This document shows positions 1-11,900 of a DNA stretch of 64,000 bases, piece by piece. Location: assembly GCA_037893225.1 (NCBI GenBank), contig JAZGUH010000088.1, forward strand, positions 2,206,501 to 2,270,500, read 5' to 3'. A program made the translations under genes and the position numbers. The stretch comes from Hippasteria phrygiana. Taxonomy: Eukaryota > Echinodermata > Asteroidea > Valvatida > Goniasteridae. Under the pieces are notes generated by a model that did no database searches, was not told the origin of the DNA, and saw nothing but the letters and a program-made list of their open reading frames with translations. Position 1 is the stretch's first letter, and each line of letters starts with the position of its first letter.

Positions 1-1277
1 AAAAACTGCTATCCATTTATATGCAATTAATTTGTTATATTTTTCCACTTCATTTGTTTGTTAATACACTCAATTTATTAAATACAGTTGCTGCATTTAC
101 TTACATATACCACCTGACTGTATTTTCCAACTTCAATCAAAAACATCTATCCTTAAACCCAAGTCACATTTTTTTATTCCTATTTTCCTCACAACTATCC
201 TCCATCATAACAGTAAAACACATGATGAAGTTTTAAAATGTGGATATATGTATCACTTAATTAGTCTCCTTTGAAGAAATCAACACTGAAATTAACAAAA
301 CTTTTGACTAATTGAGTAATAATTTCTCTGCCCTCAGAGAATAAAGGATGAAAATTAAATTTGCACTGCTACATGTCATTTGAACCAAAAAATGCTTCCA
401 CTGACTTCTAAGCTTGACTCTCCTTTCATTGTATTGCCCACCACTTATATAACAATGGCACTCTACCACAAAAAAGATCATAAGAATAACTCGAAAATTC
501 ACCTATCAATAAATCTAAGATTGTATCTTAAATCACATTTGTTTGCTTAATAAGACCACAATCACTTACAAGTTCAGTCATACAGTGAAGGCTTGATTTA
601 AAAAATAAAAATCCTGTATCACAGGGCTTGTACGATCAACAATTTTGTATACACTGTGAACCCCTTGGATGTCATTTCCTATATAAAATGGACAGAGATT
701 GGGAAGATATGATTCCAACAATACACATCCAAATACACACATTCCTACTCAATTCAAAATCACATCTGAATCCTACACACTATATTGTCCAACCTGGACA
801 AAGAGTACATTATGACTTTATATGGCATTGACAGCTTCAACGTCATTTTGATTCAGGACTATGAAAGTGATTTTGGACCTTTATTGTTGAATTCACATCC
901 TCCTAACCCTCCTGTCCATTTTTAATAGAATATCACATCCAAGGTTTTAGGGTTTATGGTTTATAGTGCAGTTAATCACTGCATCTACTGTTAGACCAGA
1001 ATTATTGTTACTAGATGACTGAAGCCAAAATAAAAATAGTATACGACACAGTTTGAAGTTTTAAAAAAGGAAGCTCATATGAGAAAAATTACTAACATTC
1101 ATATTCATTGGTACATTGTTGGAGATGGTCAGTCCAAACAAATTATATTTTTAGATAACTATTAATTTGATTTAATCTTATAATAATTAGTGCTTGATTT
1201 GTAAATGACAATTTAAATTTGACATTGCCAAAAAACCCAATAAGCCACTGGTCTCTCTTTGTTCCTTTATTATACAG
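1..1277. other. AT-rich non-coding DNA, probably intronic
   Basis: No convincing exon, repeat or RNA gene is visible here. The short open frames are AT-rich, show no domain and lack splice-site context. Because an internal exon begins at 1278, this stretch is most simply the upstream intron of that gene. The last part ends in a pyrimidine-rich tract (TTTGTTCCTTTATTATACAG) that serves as the splice acceptor. Confidence 0.5.
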
Positions 1278-1493
1278 CAAGAAATGGTCAAAACTGTGTG
1301 TACAAAGGGGCGAGACGTTCAAGTCAAGAATATCACCATGAGAGAACGGGGCCAATCCTGCAGGGTCGCCTTGTGGAGGAACCACTCCTCAGCGGATGTC
1401 AGCATCGGTGACTTCCTTGAGATTACAAATGTCATAATCAACGAGTATGACAGTGAAAAGTACCTGAACACTACAAGACTTACTCTTCTGAAG
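1278..1493 (+). CDS. Internal exon encoding an OB-fold (RPA-like) single-strand nucleic-acid-binding domain
   Basis: The sequence shows a 216-bp open stretch with a pyrimidine tract and CAG acceptor just upstream and an AAG|GTAAAT donor just downstream. It is exactly 72 codons long, so it is a symmetric phase 0-0 exon. The translated segment has the spacing of an OB-fold: a beta strand with GRDVQVKNITMRERGQSCRV, then VALWRNHSS, VSIGDFLEITNV and INEYDSEKYLNTTRLTLL. The LW pair, the GD turn and the final N/S-TT strand are what RPA-type OB domains show. By family knowledge such domains bind single-stranded DNA in replication, repair or meiosis, and RPA-like OB proteins are also carried by some Helitron transposons. 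No neighbouring exon is recognised, so the gene identity is open. It could also be a decayed copy, though there is no stop or frameshift. Confidence 0.6.
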
Positions 1494-1603
1494 GTAAATA
1501 TTAGGCTTTTTTACTTAATATATGTCATTCGGCAAATAATCCACAAGGGAAAGTGACTCGGTTAATTTTGAATAGGTTTTCAAATTGAACAAAGAAACTG
1601 ACA

Positions 1604-1670
1604 GAAGCCGGAATCGAACCCGCGACCTCCGGAATAATGTACCAGCGCTCTACCAAGTGAGCTGTCTTGC
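1604..1670 (-). repeat. tRNA-like SINE head (degenerate)
   Basis: Read on the minus strand, this has a tRNA-like A box (GCTCACTTGGTAGAGCGC) and B box (GGTTCGATTCC) at normal tRNA spacing. The anticodon stem and acceptor stem do not pair properly and the T stem has a mismatch, so it is not a functional tRNA. It looks like the Pol III promoter head of a tRNA-derived SINE. Confidence 0.55.
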
Positions 1671-1691
1671 TCTATCCCAGATAACATTTTT

Positions 1692-1920
1692 CAGTGGGCC
1701 ACCGGAGGGCCATCGGTGGCAGAATTAGTGGCCCAGATCAGTGGCAGCCACTGGTGGGCAGATGGTGGTTTTGTCCATATTGGCCCTCCAGTGGACCTCC
1801 AAAAGGCTGATAGGTGGCTGATAGGTGGCATATATAGGTGGCCCACTGGCTGATCTCCGGTGGCTCTCCGATGGCTCTCCGGTGGCTCTCTGGTGGCCCT
1901 CCGCTGGCCCACTGGCTGAT
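1692..1920. repeat. GC-rich minisatellite with an 11-12-bp unit
   Basis: Degenerate tandem units of the GGTGGCTCTCC type run through this stretch, with TGATAGGTGGC and CCCACTGGC variants at the flanks. Composition is strikingly GC-rich compared with the AT-rich surroundings. The minus-strand frames stay open across it, but the proline/serine/arginine-rich products follow from the unit and are not taken as genes. Confidence 0.6.
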
Positions 1921-2235
1921 TTTAGTTTTAAAAAATAAATAAATAAAAATAATAGAACCCCCTGCTGTTCTTTTCCCCATGCACATCTTATGCTCGAACG
2001 CTTCCGCCTCCACATTCCACCTCCACGAATCCCTATATTTCACTACCCAATTTGTAAATAATTACTTCCCAAGTGAGGTTACATAACTCAATGTGCTTAA
2101 GTTTTAATAAATTGCCTTTCAGAAAAAGAGGCCTAATTTTTGCCAACAATTAAACCATTCATCATAAATTACCCCCTTCATCTCAATCTTGACTTTTTAT
2201 CAGGCCACCCTCACCCAATAGGAGTGCAGATAGTG

Positions 2236-2574
2236 TCATTCTATTTAGACCCCAAAGAATGATATAAAAACATTTGCGACAGTAACATTCTCACTAGAAA
2301 AGGTAACTATGAGGTCAAGGGTGAAATGCATTTTTCACCCTAACTTACATTTTCTCCTTAACGTTCACTTTTACACAACTTCGTTTCCCCTTTACTGTCG
2401 AATTAGCAATATATATATGTATATTGCTATTTTCCTACGAAAAGGGGAAACGCAGTTGTGTAAAAGTGAACGTTAAGGAGAAATGTGACGTTAAACGTCA
2501 CAACTACCTTTTCTAGCGAGAATTTTACCGTCACAAATGTCTTTATATCCGTCTTTGGGGTCTAAATAGAATGA
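2236..2574. mobile_element. Foldback MITE (long inverted-repeat element)
   Basis: The left arm starts TCATTCTATTTAGACCCC and the right arm ends with its reverse complement GGGGTCTAAATAGAATGA. The two arms of about 165 bp stay complementary towards a centre at 2406-2427 (GCAATATATATATGTATATT), with arm landmarks such as TTCTCCTTAACGTTCACTTT mirrored as AAAGTGAACGTTAAGGAGAA. There is no coding capacity. This is a snap-back MITE by structure; the superfamily is not assignable because no clear target-site duplication is visible. Confidence 0.75.
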
Positions 2575-2603
2575 TTCAACTTGTTTGGTCAAAATAGATA
2601 AAG

Positions 2604-2747
2604 TTTGGGTTAGGTTACAATAAAAAGAAGTTTGTGCACAAGTCTATGGGATTTCGCCTTTACACCGGATATAATAACGTTCCTTCCCGCATTGGGTCAA
2701 CCGGTCTATGGAGTTTGTGCGCAGGCTTAAATGTGACCTAACCAAAA
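2604..2747. repeat. Short imperfect inverted repeat
   Basis: TTTGGGTTAGGTTACA at 2604-2619 is mirrored by TGTGACCTAACCAAAA at 2732-2747 with two mismatches. The interior repeats the word AGTTTGTGC near both arms. It may be a second small MITE next to the foldback element; support is limited to the arms. Confidence 0.35.
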
Positions 2748-3079
2748 TTTTCCCTATTAGTTATGCGTTATGGTGACCGTGAAATGTCACTCTAAAGCAA
2801 CCGGTCACCCTATAATTAAAGAAAAACGGTAAACAGTCTCCCTATGTTCGAAAACGTCATAATATATATATCTGTATATACATATATTCATATATGTATT
2901 ACCGTTGTGTGTGATTCTCCTGTATTTCCTGTTGAATTTTGTATTAACCTTAATAATACAGTTCATGTAAGTTTGTACAATATTTTTTTTGATCGAATAA
3001 TGATGGCCTATGAGAATAAACGGAGTCTTGTACTACACTGAGATACAAAAAAAATAATACATACATCAATAAATAAACA
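2748..3079. other. AT-rich non-coding DNA
   Basis: I see only AT-rich sequence with short (TATATA) words near 2862-2895. No exon or structured repeat is supported. Confidence 0.5.
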
Positions 3080-3157
3080 AACCCAAAACCAAAAATCACA
3101 ACCCAAAACCAAAACCCAAAACCCGAACCAAAACCTGAACCAGAACCAAAACCAGAA
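3080..3157. repeat. ACCCAAA/ACCAAA simple repeat
   Basis: A-rich, C-spaced hexamer/heptamer units (AACCCAAA, AACCAAA, AACCAGAACC) run in tandem with drift. It is low-complexity DNA; the minus-strand WFWFRFWFGFW-type frame is a by-product. Confidence 0.65.
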
Positions 3158-3855
3158 ATATAATTTCAATAACATATTTTCTAGCTTCGCCAAATTTGTT
3201 AGCTTTCCAATGAGACATTAAACAAAACAGATTAGCCCACAATTCCAATAGAATCAATTAATTAATTTAAATTTTTGACTCCCACTCCAAGCTCAACATA
3301 GCAGGACTTCAGTGTGCATCCACACCATTTTGTAAGGATGCCCTACAATGTTTATGTACACAAGTCCTAAAATCATACCAAACTCATCACCACATGGTCT
3401 GCAATAGTGATCATACCAGCAAAATCACTGTAATTCTCTAAAATCTTAAAGCTTGTATAAATCCATGTTCCACTGAGCTGACAAATTTACACCTGCTGAC
3501 AAATTATGAAAGAAAACTGTATTTTTGCCAACAAAAAACCCAATTATTACACTCACCACTTTGTTCAGTCCTGAACAAATATTTTCCTCATAATCAAGAA
3601 CACACACAAATTGACATACATTAATAGCATTGGAATTAGCAACAGGTCACTCTTAATTAAAAATGTGTCACTTATTTATTCTTGACTTTACTTCTCCGGG
3701 TGCAGGTCAATAAAAACGGACACATCAACTTAAATCACCGATCTACAGAATTGAGAGAATATTCATCAGCAAGATTATAAATGAAATTATATCTTCTTTC
3801 GAGAGCTAGAAAGGCGCACAAACTACAACAATGTTTGAAGACAATTTGTGTTTAT
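3158..3855. other. AT-rich non-coding DNA flanking the family A array
   Basis: No gene, repeat or RNA is supported. The stretch ends where the first terminal hairpin of the Helitron-like array begins. Confidence 0.5.
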
Positions 3856-3928
3856 TAGGTGTTGGGCTTCAGCCCAAAACCTATTGTTATTGTTAGAATT
3901 AGGTGTTTGGGTATAGCCCAAACACCTA
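3856..3928. repeat. Tandem terminal hairpins of A1
   Basis: Two near-identical stem-loops lie 16 bp apart: TAGGTGTTGGGC/GCCCAAAACCTA at 3856-3883 and TAGGTGTTTGGG/CCCAAACACCTA at 3900-3928. Each is followed by TTGTTATTGTT. They look like repeated copies of the element's 5' terminus. Confidence 0.7.
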
Positions 3929-5477
3929 TTGTTATTGTTCGGATTATTATTATTATTTATTATTATTCTTACTTTTTCTAGCTCTTTTTTTCCTGAATGT
4001 TTTGGCCACATGCAAACTCGTATCAAGTTCAAACCTCACATATGCATGCACACTGTATTGAAGATGTATAAAAATGTAATGACGTCATGATGACGTCATC
4101 ATGTATCAGATTACAAGCAATCTAAGATTTCTAGATTTAATCTTTGAAAATCAATATAAAATCAACCGTAACAGACCTGAACTTGATTTTTACGGCAATT
4201 GATATGATAAATATGGGTCTTCATTTTTTGTTCTGCGTGCAAAATCACATGACCCTTCCTTCCGGTCGAAACCGGAAGTGCCTTATAATTTGAAAGTGGA
4301 AAAAGATTTGAACTTGCTTTCAACGATGTTAGTCTTTGGCCTGGCTGAACTTTTCAAAAATGTGTGCGGTGACGTCATAAAATATTCGAGCGCCCTCTAG
4401 CGGCAGGTTGAAAAATGTTCAAAATGAACTTTTAGTCGATGTGTGTGGCGAAGTTTGCTGAAATCACTTTATAATTGATATATATGATGACCTTCATGCA
4501 GGGAACACGTGTGCGAGGGCTCAGATTGATGACGTCATCAAACCGGAAGTGACAATGAAAAGACTTTGAAACCTTCAAAAATTGCTGAAAAATCAACCGC
4601 GAGAGATATAATCCAGATTTTTGCTTTAGATAGGACAGTTGACATAGCTCTCGAGCTTTTTGATAATGACGTCACGATGACGTCATCAAGTATAAGATTA
4701 CAAGCAATCAAAGATTTCTAGATTTAATCTTTGAAAATCAATATAAAATCAACCGTTAGAGATCTGATTTTGCTTTTTACGGGAATTGATGGAATAATCC
4801 AGGGTCTTCATTTTTTATATTATGTGCAAAATCACATGACCTTTCCTTCCGGTCCAAACCGGAAGTGCCTTATAATTTAAAAGTGGGGAAAGATGTTAAC
4901 TTGCTTTCAACGATGTTAGTCTCTGGCTAGGTTGTACTTCACACAAAAATTACCGGTGACGTCATAAAATGTTAGAGCGCCCTCTAGCGGCAGGTTGAAA
5001 AATGTTTAAAATTAATAATCGGATGATGTGTGCGGCGAAGTTGGCTGAAATCACTTTATAATAATGTAGATAATCAGCTTCATGCTAAGAACAAGTTGTG
5101 GGGGAGAAAGATTGACGACGTCACCAGACCGGAAGTTACAATGAAAAGACCTTTAAACCTTAAAGGCTGAAAAATCAACCGCGATAGCTATAATCCACAT
5201 TTTTGCTTATGATGACATTGCTCTCGGGCTTGCTGATAATGACATCACGATGACGTAATCAAGTATCAGATGACAAGCAATCAAAGATTTCTAGACTTAA
5301 CTTCAAAAATCAACATAAAATCAACCGTGAGAGACCTGAATTTGACTTTAGTGGGAATTGATAGAATATATCCAGGGTTTATTATCATTTCCTTCCAGTT
5401 CAAACAGGAAGTGCCTGATATAATTTGAAATTGGAGAAAGATGCGAAATTTCTTTCAACGATGTTAATATTACCGGT

Positions 5478-6480
5478 GACGTTATGAAATATTCGAATGT
5501 TCTCTAGCGGCGGGTTGAAAAGAAAAATCTCCAAAATGCATTTTCAGTCAATGTCTGTGGCAATGTTCACTTCATGACTTATATATATGATGACCCCGGA
5601 CAGGCCTAGATGTTTACTTCAAATGGCAAAGAAAAAGTAGGTCTCAAACGTCTTTGTGTTTCTTCGCAATCTGCTAACTAAAACATTCCCTACGGCACCC
5701 CTGAAATGTTACTTCGACCACCCGCCAACTCCCATATAACGTGTATTAGCGCCGTGCCTTGCAGAAAACAAATACTTAAAAGAGGGCGCTAGGCCGACCT
5801 AACGGTCCCGGACCGCACGCATTCAGTTAAGTTAAGTTCGGGACCGTTAGATCGGTCTAGCGCCCTCTCGAGTTTTTCCCAAGAGGCTGTTGAGGGAATG
5901 GAATGGGACGTGATGCAATAACAATTTGCTGATTTGGGAGCAAGCCGTATATTTCCCATATATTGTTGATCTCCATGGTGACGTTATGAAATATTCGAAT
6001 GTTCTCTAGCGGCGGGTTGAAAAGAAAAATCTCCAAAATGCATTTTCAGTCAATGTCTGTGGCAATGTTCACTTCATGACTTATATATATGATGACCCCC
6101 GGACAGGCCTAGATGTTTACTTCAAATGGGAAAGAAAAAGTAGGTCTCAAACGTCTTTGTGTTTCTTCGCAATCTGCTAACTAAAACATTCCCTACGGCA
6201 CCCTTGAAATGTTACTTCGACCACCAGCCAACTCCCATATAACGTGTATTAGCGTCGTGCCTTGCAGAAAACAAATACTCAAAAGAGGGCGCTAGGCCGA
6301 CCTAACGGTCCCGGACCGCACGCATTCAGTTAAGTTAAGTTCGGGACCGTTAGATCGGTCTAGCGCCCTCTCGAGTTTCCGCACGCGTTCAGTTAAGTTA
6401 AGTTCCGGACCGTTAGACCGGTCTAGCGCCCTCTCGAGTTTTTCCCATGAGGCTGTTGAGGGAATGGAATGGGACGTGAT
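5478..6480. repeat. 502-bp tandem units of A1 with embedded GC-rich hairpin
   Basis: The landmark GACGTTATGAAATATTCGAA recurs at 5478 and 5980, giving a 502-bp period. Each unit carries a long inverted repeat (5781-5868 and 6284-6371) with 32-nt arms that begin AGAGGGCGCTAG and end CTAGCGCCCTCT and differ at about three positions. The second unit has a partial duplication of the right half of that hairpin at about 6372-6440. Confidence 0.75.
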
Positions 6481-8669
6481 GCAATAACAATTTGCTGATT
6501 TGGGAGAATCAACCGCGAGAGATATAATTCAGATTTTTGCTTCACATAGCACAGTTAACATCGCTCTCGATCTTTCTGATAATGACTTAATTCACGCTGA
6601 CGTTATCTGCTTTCAGATCAAAGATTTCTAGATTTAATCTTTGAAAATCAATATAATATCAACCGTGAGAGATCTGTTTTGCTTTTTACGTGAATTGATA
6701 GAATAATCCAGGGTCTTTGATATTACGTGCAAAATCACGTGACCCTTCCTTCTGTTGGAAACCGGTAGTGCCTTATAATTTGACATTAGAGAAAGATGTA
6801 AAATTCGAAATATTTAGCCGCACTCTTGCGGCAGGTTGAAAAATCTCCAAAATGCATGTTCAGTCAATGTCTGTGGTGAAGTTTGCGATTTTCACTTCAT
6901 GAGTTATATGATGACCCTCGGGCAGACAACACGTGTGTGCATGATCAGATTGATGACGTCATCAGGCTGGAAATAGCAATGAAAAGAGCCTTTCTCATTT
7001 CAAAAATTCTGAAAAATCAACCCTAACAGCTATAGCCTTCATGTCTATTTCAAATGGTAGAGAAAAGTAGGTCATAAACTTCCTTGTATTTCTTGGCAAT
7101 CAGCGAACTTGAAAAATTCCCTTTGGCACCCTTGGAATGTCACTTCGACCACCCACCAACTCCCTCATAAAACGTGCTTTAGCGTAGTGCCTCGTGGAAA
7201 AAATATTCAAGAGAGGGCGCCAGACCAACCTAACGGTCCCGAACTGTACGCGTGCAGTTGGGGACCGTTAGGTCGGTCCACCACCTACATCTGGGTATTT
7301 TTTTCTGATCAGGCTGTTGAGGGTAGCATTGGAATGGGACGTGATGCTACAAGAAAATTCATTTGCTGATTGGGTAGCAAGCCGTACATTCCCCATAATT
7401 GTTGATCTCCATCTCTGGCTCCGCCAGTGTCAATAATAACCTCATCATATTGTTGAATATTTCTATGAATTATTTTTCTTCTTGTCTTTCTTTATTCCCC
7501 AGAACTGTATAACAACATGCTACTTCATATCAAATTTAAACTTGTTACATTTAATTCATACACACTCTATTGAAGATGTGCAAAAATGTAATGACGTCAT
7601 GATGTGTCAATTTACAAGCAGAAGTATGATATTTCAGGTTTTTATAATGTGAACATCAGATAGATCTAATGTACATCGAAATTGTTGGTGTTTATTATTT
7701 GACCTCTACGTCTGGGATCATCGGAAGCTCAAAGTCAACGGATGGTACAGGGACAGCAATTCACGGATCAGTAACATGAATACAAACATATCCGGACGTA
7801 CATGGCAGAAACAAAGTAGATTTAAAACTTCCTTGTATTTATTGGTAATCAGCGAACTTAAACATTCCCTATGGAAAAACAAAATAGAAAAGTCGAAAAA
7901 ATTATTTTACAAAAACGTTAAATCTGTTTTTTCTGCTATTCTCCCTTACAATGTCACTTCGACCATCCGCCAACCCCTCATAGAACGTGCGTAAGCGTCG
8001 TGCAGTTCGGGACCGTTAGGTCGGTCTAGCGCCCTCCCTTTCGTATTTTTCGATGAAGCTGTTGAGGTCAGCATTGCAATGTGACGTTATGTTATGAGAA
8101 ATTAATTTGCTGATTGGTGAGAAAGCCGTACATTTCACATACCGGTGATCCCCGTCCGGGGCTCCACAAGTGTCAATAACACCCTCATCATTATATGTCA
8201 TGTGATTATTATTCTATGAATTATACCTGTTAAAGTACCCTCAAGGAGACACTTTGTCATCATTTTTTATACCTTAGGGAGACAAATGACATACTTGTAC
8301 ATGTATATACATACATACTCTGTTGAAGATGTTCACAAATGCAATGACGTCATGATGACGTCATCAGGTGTCAAATTACAAGCCAAAAAGCACAAAATCA
8401 AGCAAATTTTTGAAACGTCATATGTCATGAGGTACAAAACACAAGGTTTTCATATTTGCCGATTAGATGTTAGTCTCCGGTAAGACTGTGCTTTTCAAAA
8501 AATGTTACCAGTGACGTCATCAAATACTCGAGCGCCCTCTAACATGGCCTCAATCCGTCATCCGACTCACAACAAAATAATCAAAAACCCATCCGTTTTA
8601 TTGGGTATAGTTCACTGCACATTCATTCTGTGCTTCTTTCGATTGTTGAAATCAAAATAAACCACATAT

Positions 8670-8784
8670 GCATCTTTTCTCTAATGTATTTCAGTGTCGA
8701 ACAGTCTACCAGACGTCACTGTTGGTGACCCCACGACAGCAGGAAGCAAGGCCTTCTGCTCAAGAGTACACAATTTGCTTTAAA
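8670..8784 (+). other. Exon-like tail of element A1 (possible captured terminal exon)
   Basis: A pyrimidine-rich tract ending TGTATTTCAG is followed by TGTCGAACAGTC and an open frame reading SNSLPDVTVGDPTTAG and on through KAFCSRVHNLL to a stop TAA near 8780. The same segment lies in A2 (about 13440-13552) with the frame intact and conservative changes, and in A3 (about 17638-17733) with a 10-bp deletion that breaks it. Helitrons are known to carry captured gene pieces, so a captured last exon is possible. The product is not recognised and the region may be plain element sequence. Confidence 0.3.
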
Positions 8785-8894
8785 ATAATTACTCTGGTGT
8801 TTTCATGTTTCTTTTCCTAATCACTTCTTTCAACAAATGTACGTCTTAATACTGTACTTTCCTTATCCATAAATATACAAAAAACAGACAAAGC

Positions 8895-8933
8895 CAAACA
8901 CCTAGTGTTTGTAACAACAAACTCTATCTCTAG
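8895..8933 (+). repeat. 3' terminus of A1: hairpin plus CTAG
   Basis: Hairpin CAAACACCTAGTGTTTG with a 7-bp stem, a spacer (TAACAACAAACTCTATCT) and CTAG, followed by host-type T. A2 has the same order at 13666-13704, where CTAG occurs twice (13695-13698, 13701-13704). A3 ends CTAG at 17867-17870 with a decayed hairpin. Confidence 0.7.
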
Positions 8934-11900
8934 TTATTAGGTGTTGGGCTATACAGCCCAACACCTATTGTTATTGTATTGATTATTAGGTGTTGGGCTA
9001 TACAGCCCAACACCTATTGTTATTGTATTGATTATTATTAGGTGTTTGGGCTCAAGCCCAAACACCTATTGTTATTGTTCGGATTATTTATTATTATTCT
9101 TACTTTTTCTTCTTCCAGCTCTTTTTTCTCCCGAATGTTTTGGCCACATGCAAACTCATATCAAGTTCAAACCTCACATATGCATGCACACTGTATTGAA
9201 GATGTGCAAAAATGTAATGACGTCATGATGACGTCATCATGTATCAGATTACAAGCAATCTAAGATTTCTAGATTTAATCTTTGAAAATCAATATAAAAT
9301 CAACCGTGACAGACCTGAACTTGATTTTTACGGCAATTGATAGGATAAATATAGGTCTTAATTTTTTGTCCTGCGTGCAAAATCACGTGACCCTTCCTTC
9401 CGGTCGAAACCGGAAGTGCCTTATAATTTGAAAGTGCAAAAAGATGTGAACTTGCTTTCAACGATGTTAGTCTTTGGCCAGGCTGAACTTTTCAAAAATG
9501 TGTGCGGTGACGTCATAAAATATTCGAGCGCCCTCTAGCGGCAGGTTTAAAAATGTTCAAAATGAACTTTCAGTCGATGTGTGTGGCGAAGTTTGCGGTA
9601 ATCACTTTATAATTGATACATATGATGACCTTCATGCAGGCAACACCTGTGCGAGGGCTCAGATTGATGACGTCATCAAACCGGAAGTGACAATAAAAAG
9701 ACTTTAAAACCTTCAAAAATTGCTGAAAAATCAACGGCGAAAGATATAATCCAGATTTTTGCTTCAGATAGCACAGTTGACATAGCTCTCAAGCTTTCTA
9801 ATAATGACGTCACGATGACGTCATCAAGTATCAGATTACAAGCAATCAAATATTTCTAGATTTAATCTTTGAAAATCAATATAAAATCAACCATGAGAGA
9901 TCTGATTTTGCTTTTTACTGGAATTGATAGAATAATCCAGGGTCTTCATTTTGTATATTACGTGCAAAATCACATGACCCTTCCTTCCGGTCCAAACCGG
10001 AAGTGCCTGATAATTTGAAAGTGGAAAAAGATGTGAACTTGCTTTCAACGATGTTAGTCTCTGACTAGGTTGTACTTCACAAAAAAATTACCGGTGACGT
10101 CATAAAATGTTGGAGCGCCCTCTAGCGGCAGGTTGGAAAATGTTTAAAATGAATAATCCGTTGATGTGTATGCCGAGGTTTATTAAAATCACTTGATGAT
10201 TGATATATATGATGACTTTTAAGCAGGCAACACGTGTGCGATGGCTCAGATTGATGACGTCATCAGACCGGAAGTGACAATGAAAAGACGTTGAAACCTT
10301 CAAAAATTGCTGAAAAATCAACGGCGAAAGATATAATCCAGATTTGTGCTTCAGATAGCAAAGTTGATATAGCTCTCGAGCTTTCTGATAATGACGTCAC
10401 GATGACGTCATCAAGTATCAGATGACAAGCAATCAAAGATTTCTAGACTTAACTTCAAAAATCAACATAAAATCAACCGTGAGAGACCTGAATTTGACTT
10501 TAGTGGGAATTGATAGAATATATCCAGGGTTTATTATCATTTCCTTCCAGTTCAAATAGGAAGTGCCTGATATAATTTGAAATTGGAGAAAGATGCGAAA
10601 TTTCTTTCAACGATGTTAATATTACCGGTGACGTTATGAAATATTCGAATGTTCTCTAGCGGCGGGTTGAAAAGAAAAATCTCCAAAATGCATTTTCAGT
10701 CAATGTCTGTGGCAATGTTCACTTCATGATTTATATATATGATGACCCCGGACAGGCCTAGATGTTTACTTCAAATGGCAAAGAAAAAGTAGGTCTCAAA
10801 CGTCTTTGTGTTTCTTCGCAATCTGCTAACTAAAACATTCCCTACGGCACCCCTGAAATGTTACTTCGACCACCCGCCAACTCCCATATAACGTGTATTA
10901 GCGCCGTGCCTTGCAGAAAACAAATACTTAAAAGAGGGCGCTAGGCCGACCTAACGGTCCCGGACCGCACGCATTCAGTTAAGTTAAGTTCGGGACCGTT
11001 AGATCGGTCTAGCGCCCTCTCGAGTTTTTCCCAAGAGGCTGTTGAGGGAATGGAATGGGACGTGATGCAATAACAATTTGCTGATTTGGGAGCAAGCCGT
11101 ATATTTCCCATATATTGTTGATCTCCATGGTGACGTTATGAAATATTCGAATGTTCTCTAGCGGCGGGTTGAAAAGAAAAATCTCCAAAATGCATTTTCA
11201 GTCAATGTCTGTGGCAATGTTCACTTCATGACTTATATATATGATGACCCCCGGACAGGCCTAGATGTTTACTTCAAATGGGAAAGAAAAAGTAGGTCTC
11301 AAACGTCTTTGTGTTTCTTCGCAATCTGCTAACTAAAACATTCCCTACGGCACCCTTGAAATGTTACTTCGACCACCAGCCAACTCCCATATAACGTGTA
11401 TTAGCGTCGTGCCTTGCAGAAAACAAATACTCAAAAGAGGGCGCTAGGCCGACCTAACGGTCCCGGACCGCACGCATTCAGTTAAGTTAAGTTCGGGACC
11501 GTTAGATCGGTCTAGCGCCCTCTCGAGTTTTTCCCATGAGGCTGTTGAGGGAATAGAATGGGACGTGATGCAATAACAATTTGCTGGTTTGGGAGCAAGC
11601 CGTATATTTCCCATATATTGTTGATCTCCATGTTGACGTTATGAAATATTCGAATGTTCTCTAGCGGCGGGTTGAAAAGAAAAATCTCCAAAATGCATTT
11701 TCAGTCAATGTCTGTGGCAATGTTCACTTCATGACTTATATATATGATGACCCCCGGACAGGCCTAGATGTTTACTTCAAATGGGAAAGAAAAAGTAGGT
11801 CTCAAACGTCTTTGTGTTTCTTCGCAATCTGCTAACTAAAACATTCCCTACGGCACCCTTGAAATGTTACTTCGACCACCCGCCAACTCCCTTATAACGT

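Larger units (their letters stand above)
3856..8933 (+). mobile_element. Helitron-like element, family A, copy A1 (non-autonomous)
   Basis: The left part has two consecutive hairpins (3856-3883 and 3900-3928) of the form TAGGTGTTTGGG...CCCAAACACCTA, then TTGTTATTGTTCGG and an (ATT)n tract. The interior holds 587-bp units with paired CRE palindromes, then 502-bp units, then a unique right part. The right end has the hairpin CAAACACCTAGTGTTTG (8895-8911), then CTAG at 8930-8933 followed by T. The 5' word TAGGTGTTTGG and the 3' word CCAAACACCTA are inverted copies, which fits subterminal inverted repeats of Helitron2/Helentron-type elements. No Rep or helicase is encoded, so it would need an element elsewhere for mobility. 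Helitron assignment is inference from end structure; CTRR plus hairpin is the established hallmark. Confidence 0.6.

Noticed and set aside
1604..1670. A functional tRNA gene on the minus strand
   Set aside because: A and B boxes are good but the anticodon and acceptor stems do not pair, so it is kept only as a SINE-like remnant.
3080..3157. Interstitial telomere-like repeat
   Set aside because: Units are ACCCAAA/ACCAAA with drift, not CCCTAA; plain low-complexity DNA.
7109..7369. 86-residue frame with WHPWNVTSTTHQL
   Set aside because: Lies within diverged family A repeat sequence that also contains the GC-rich hairpin; not maintained in A2.
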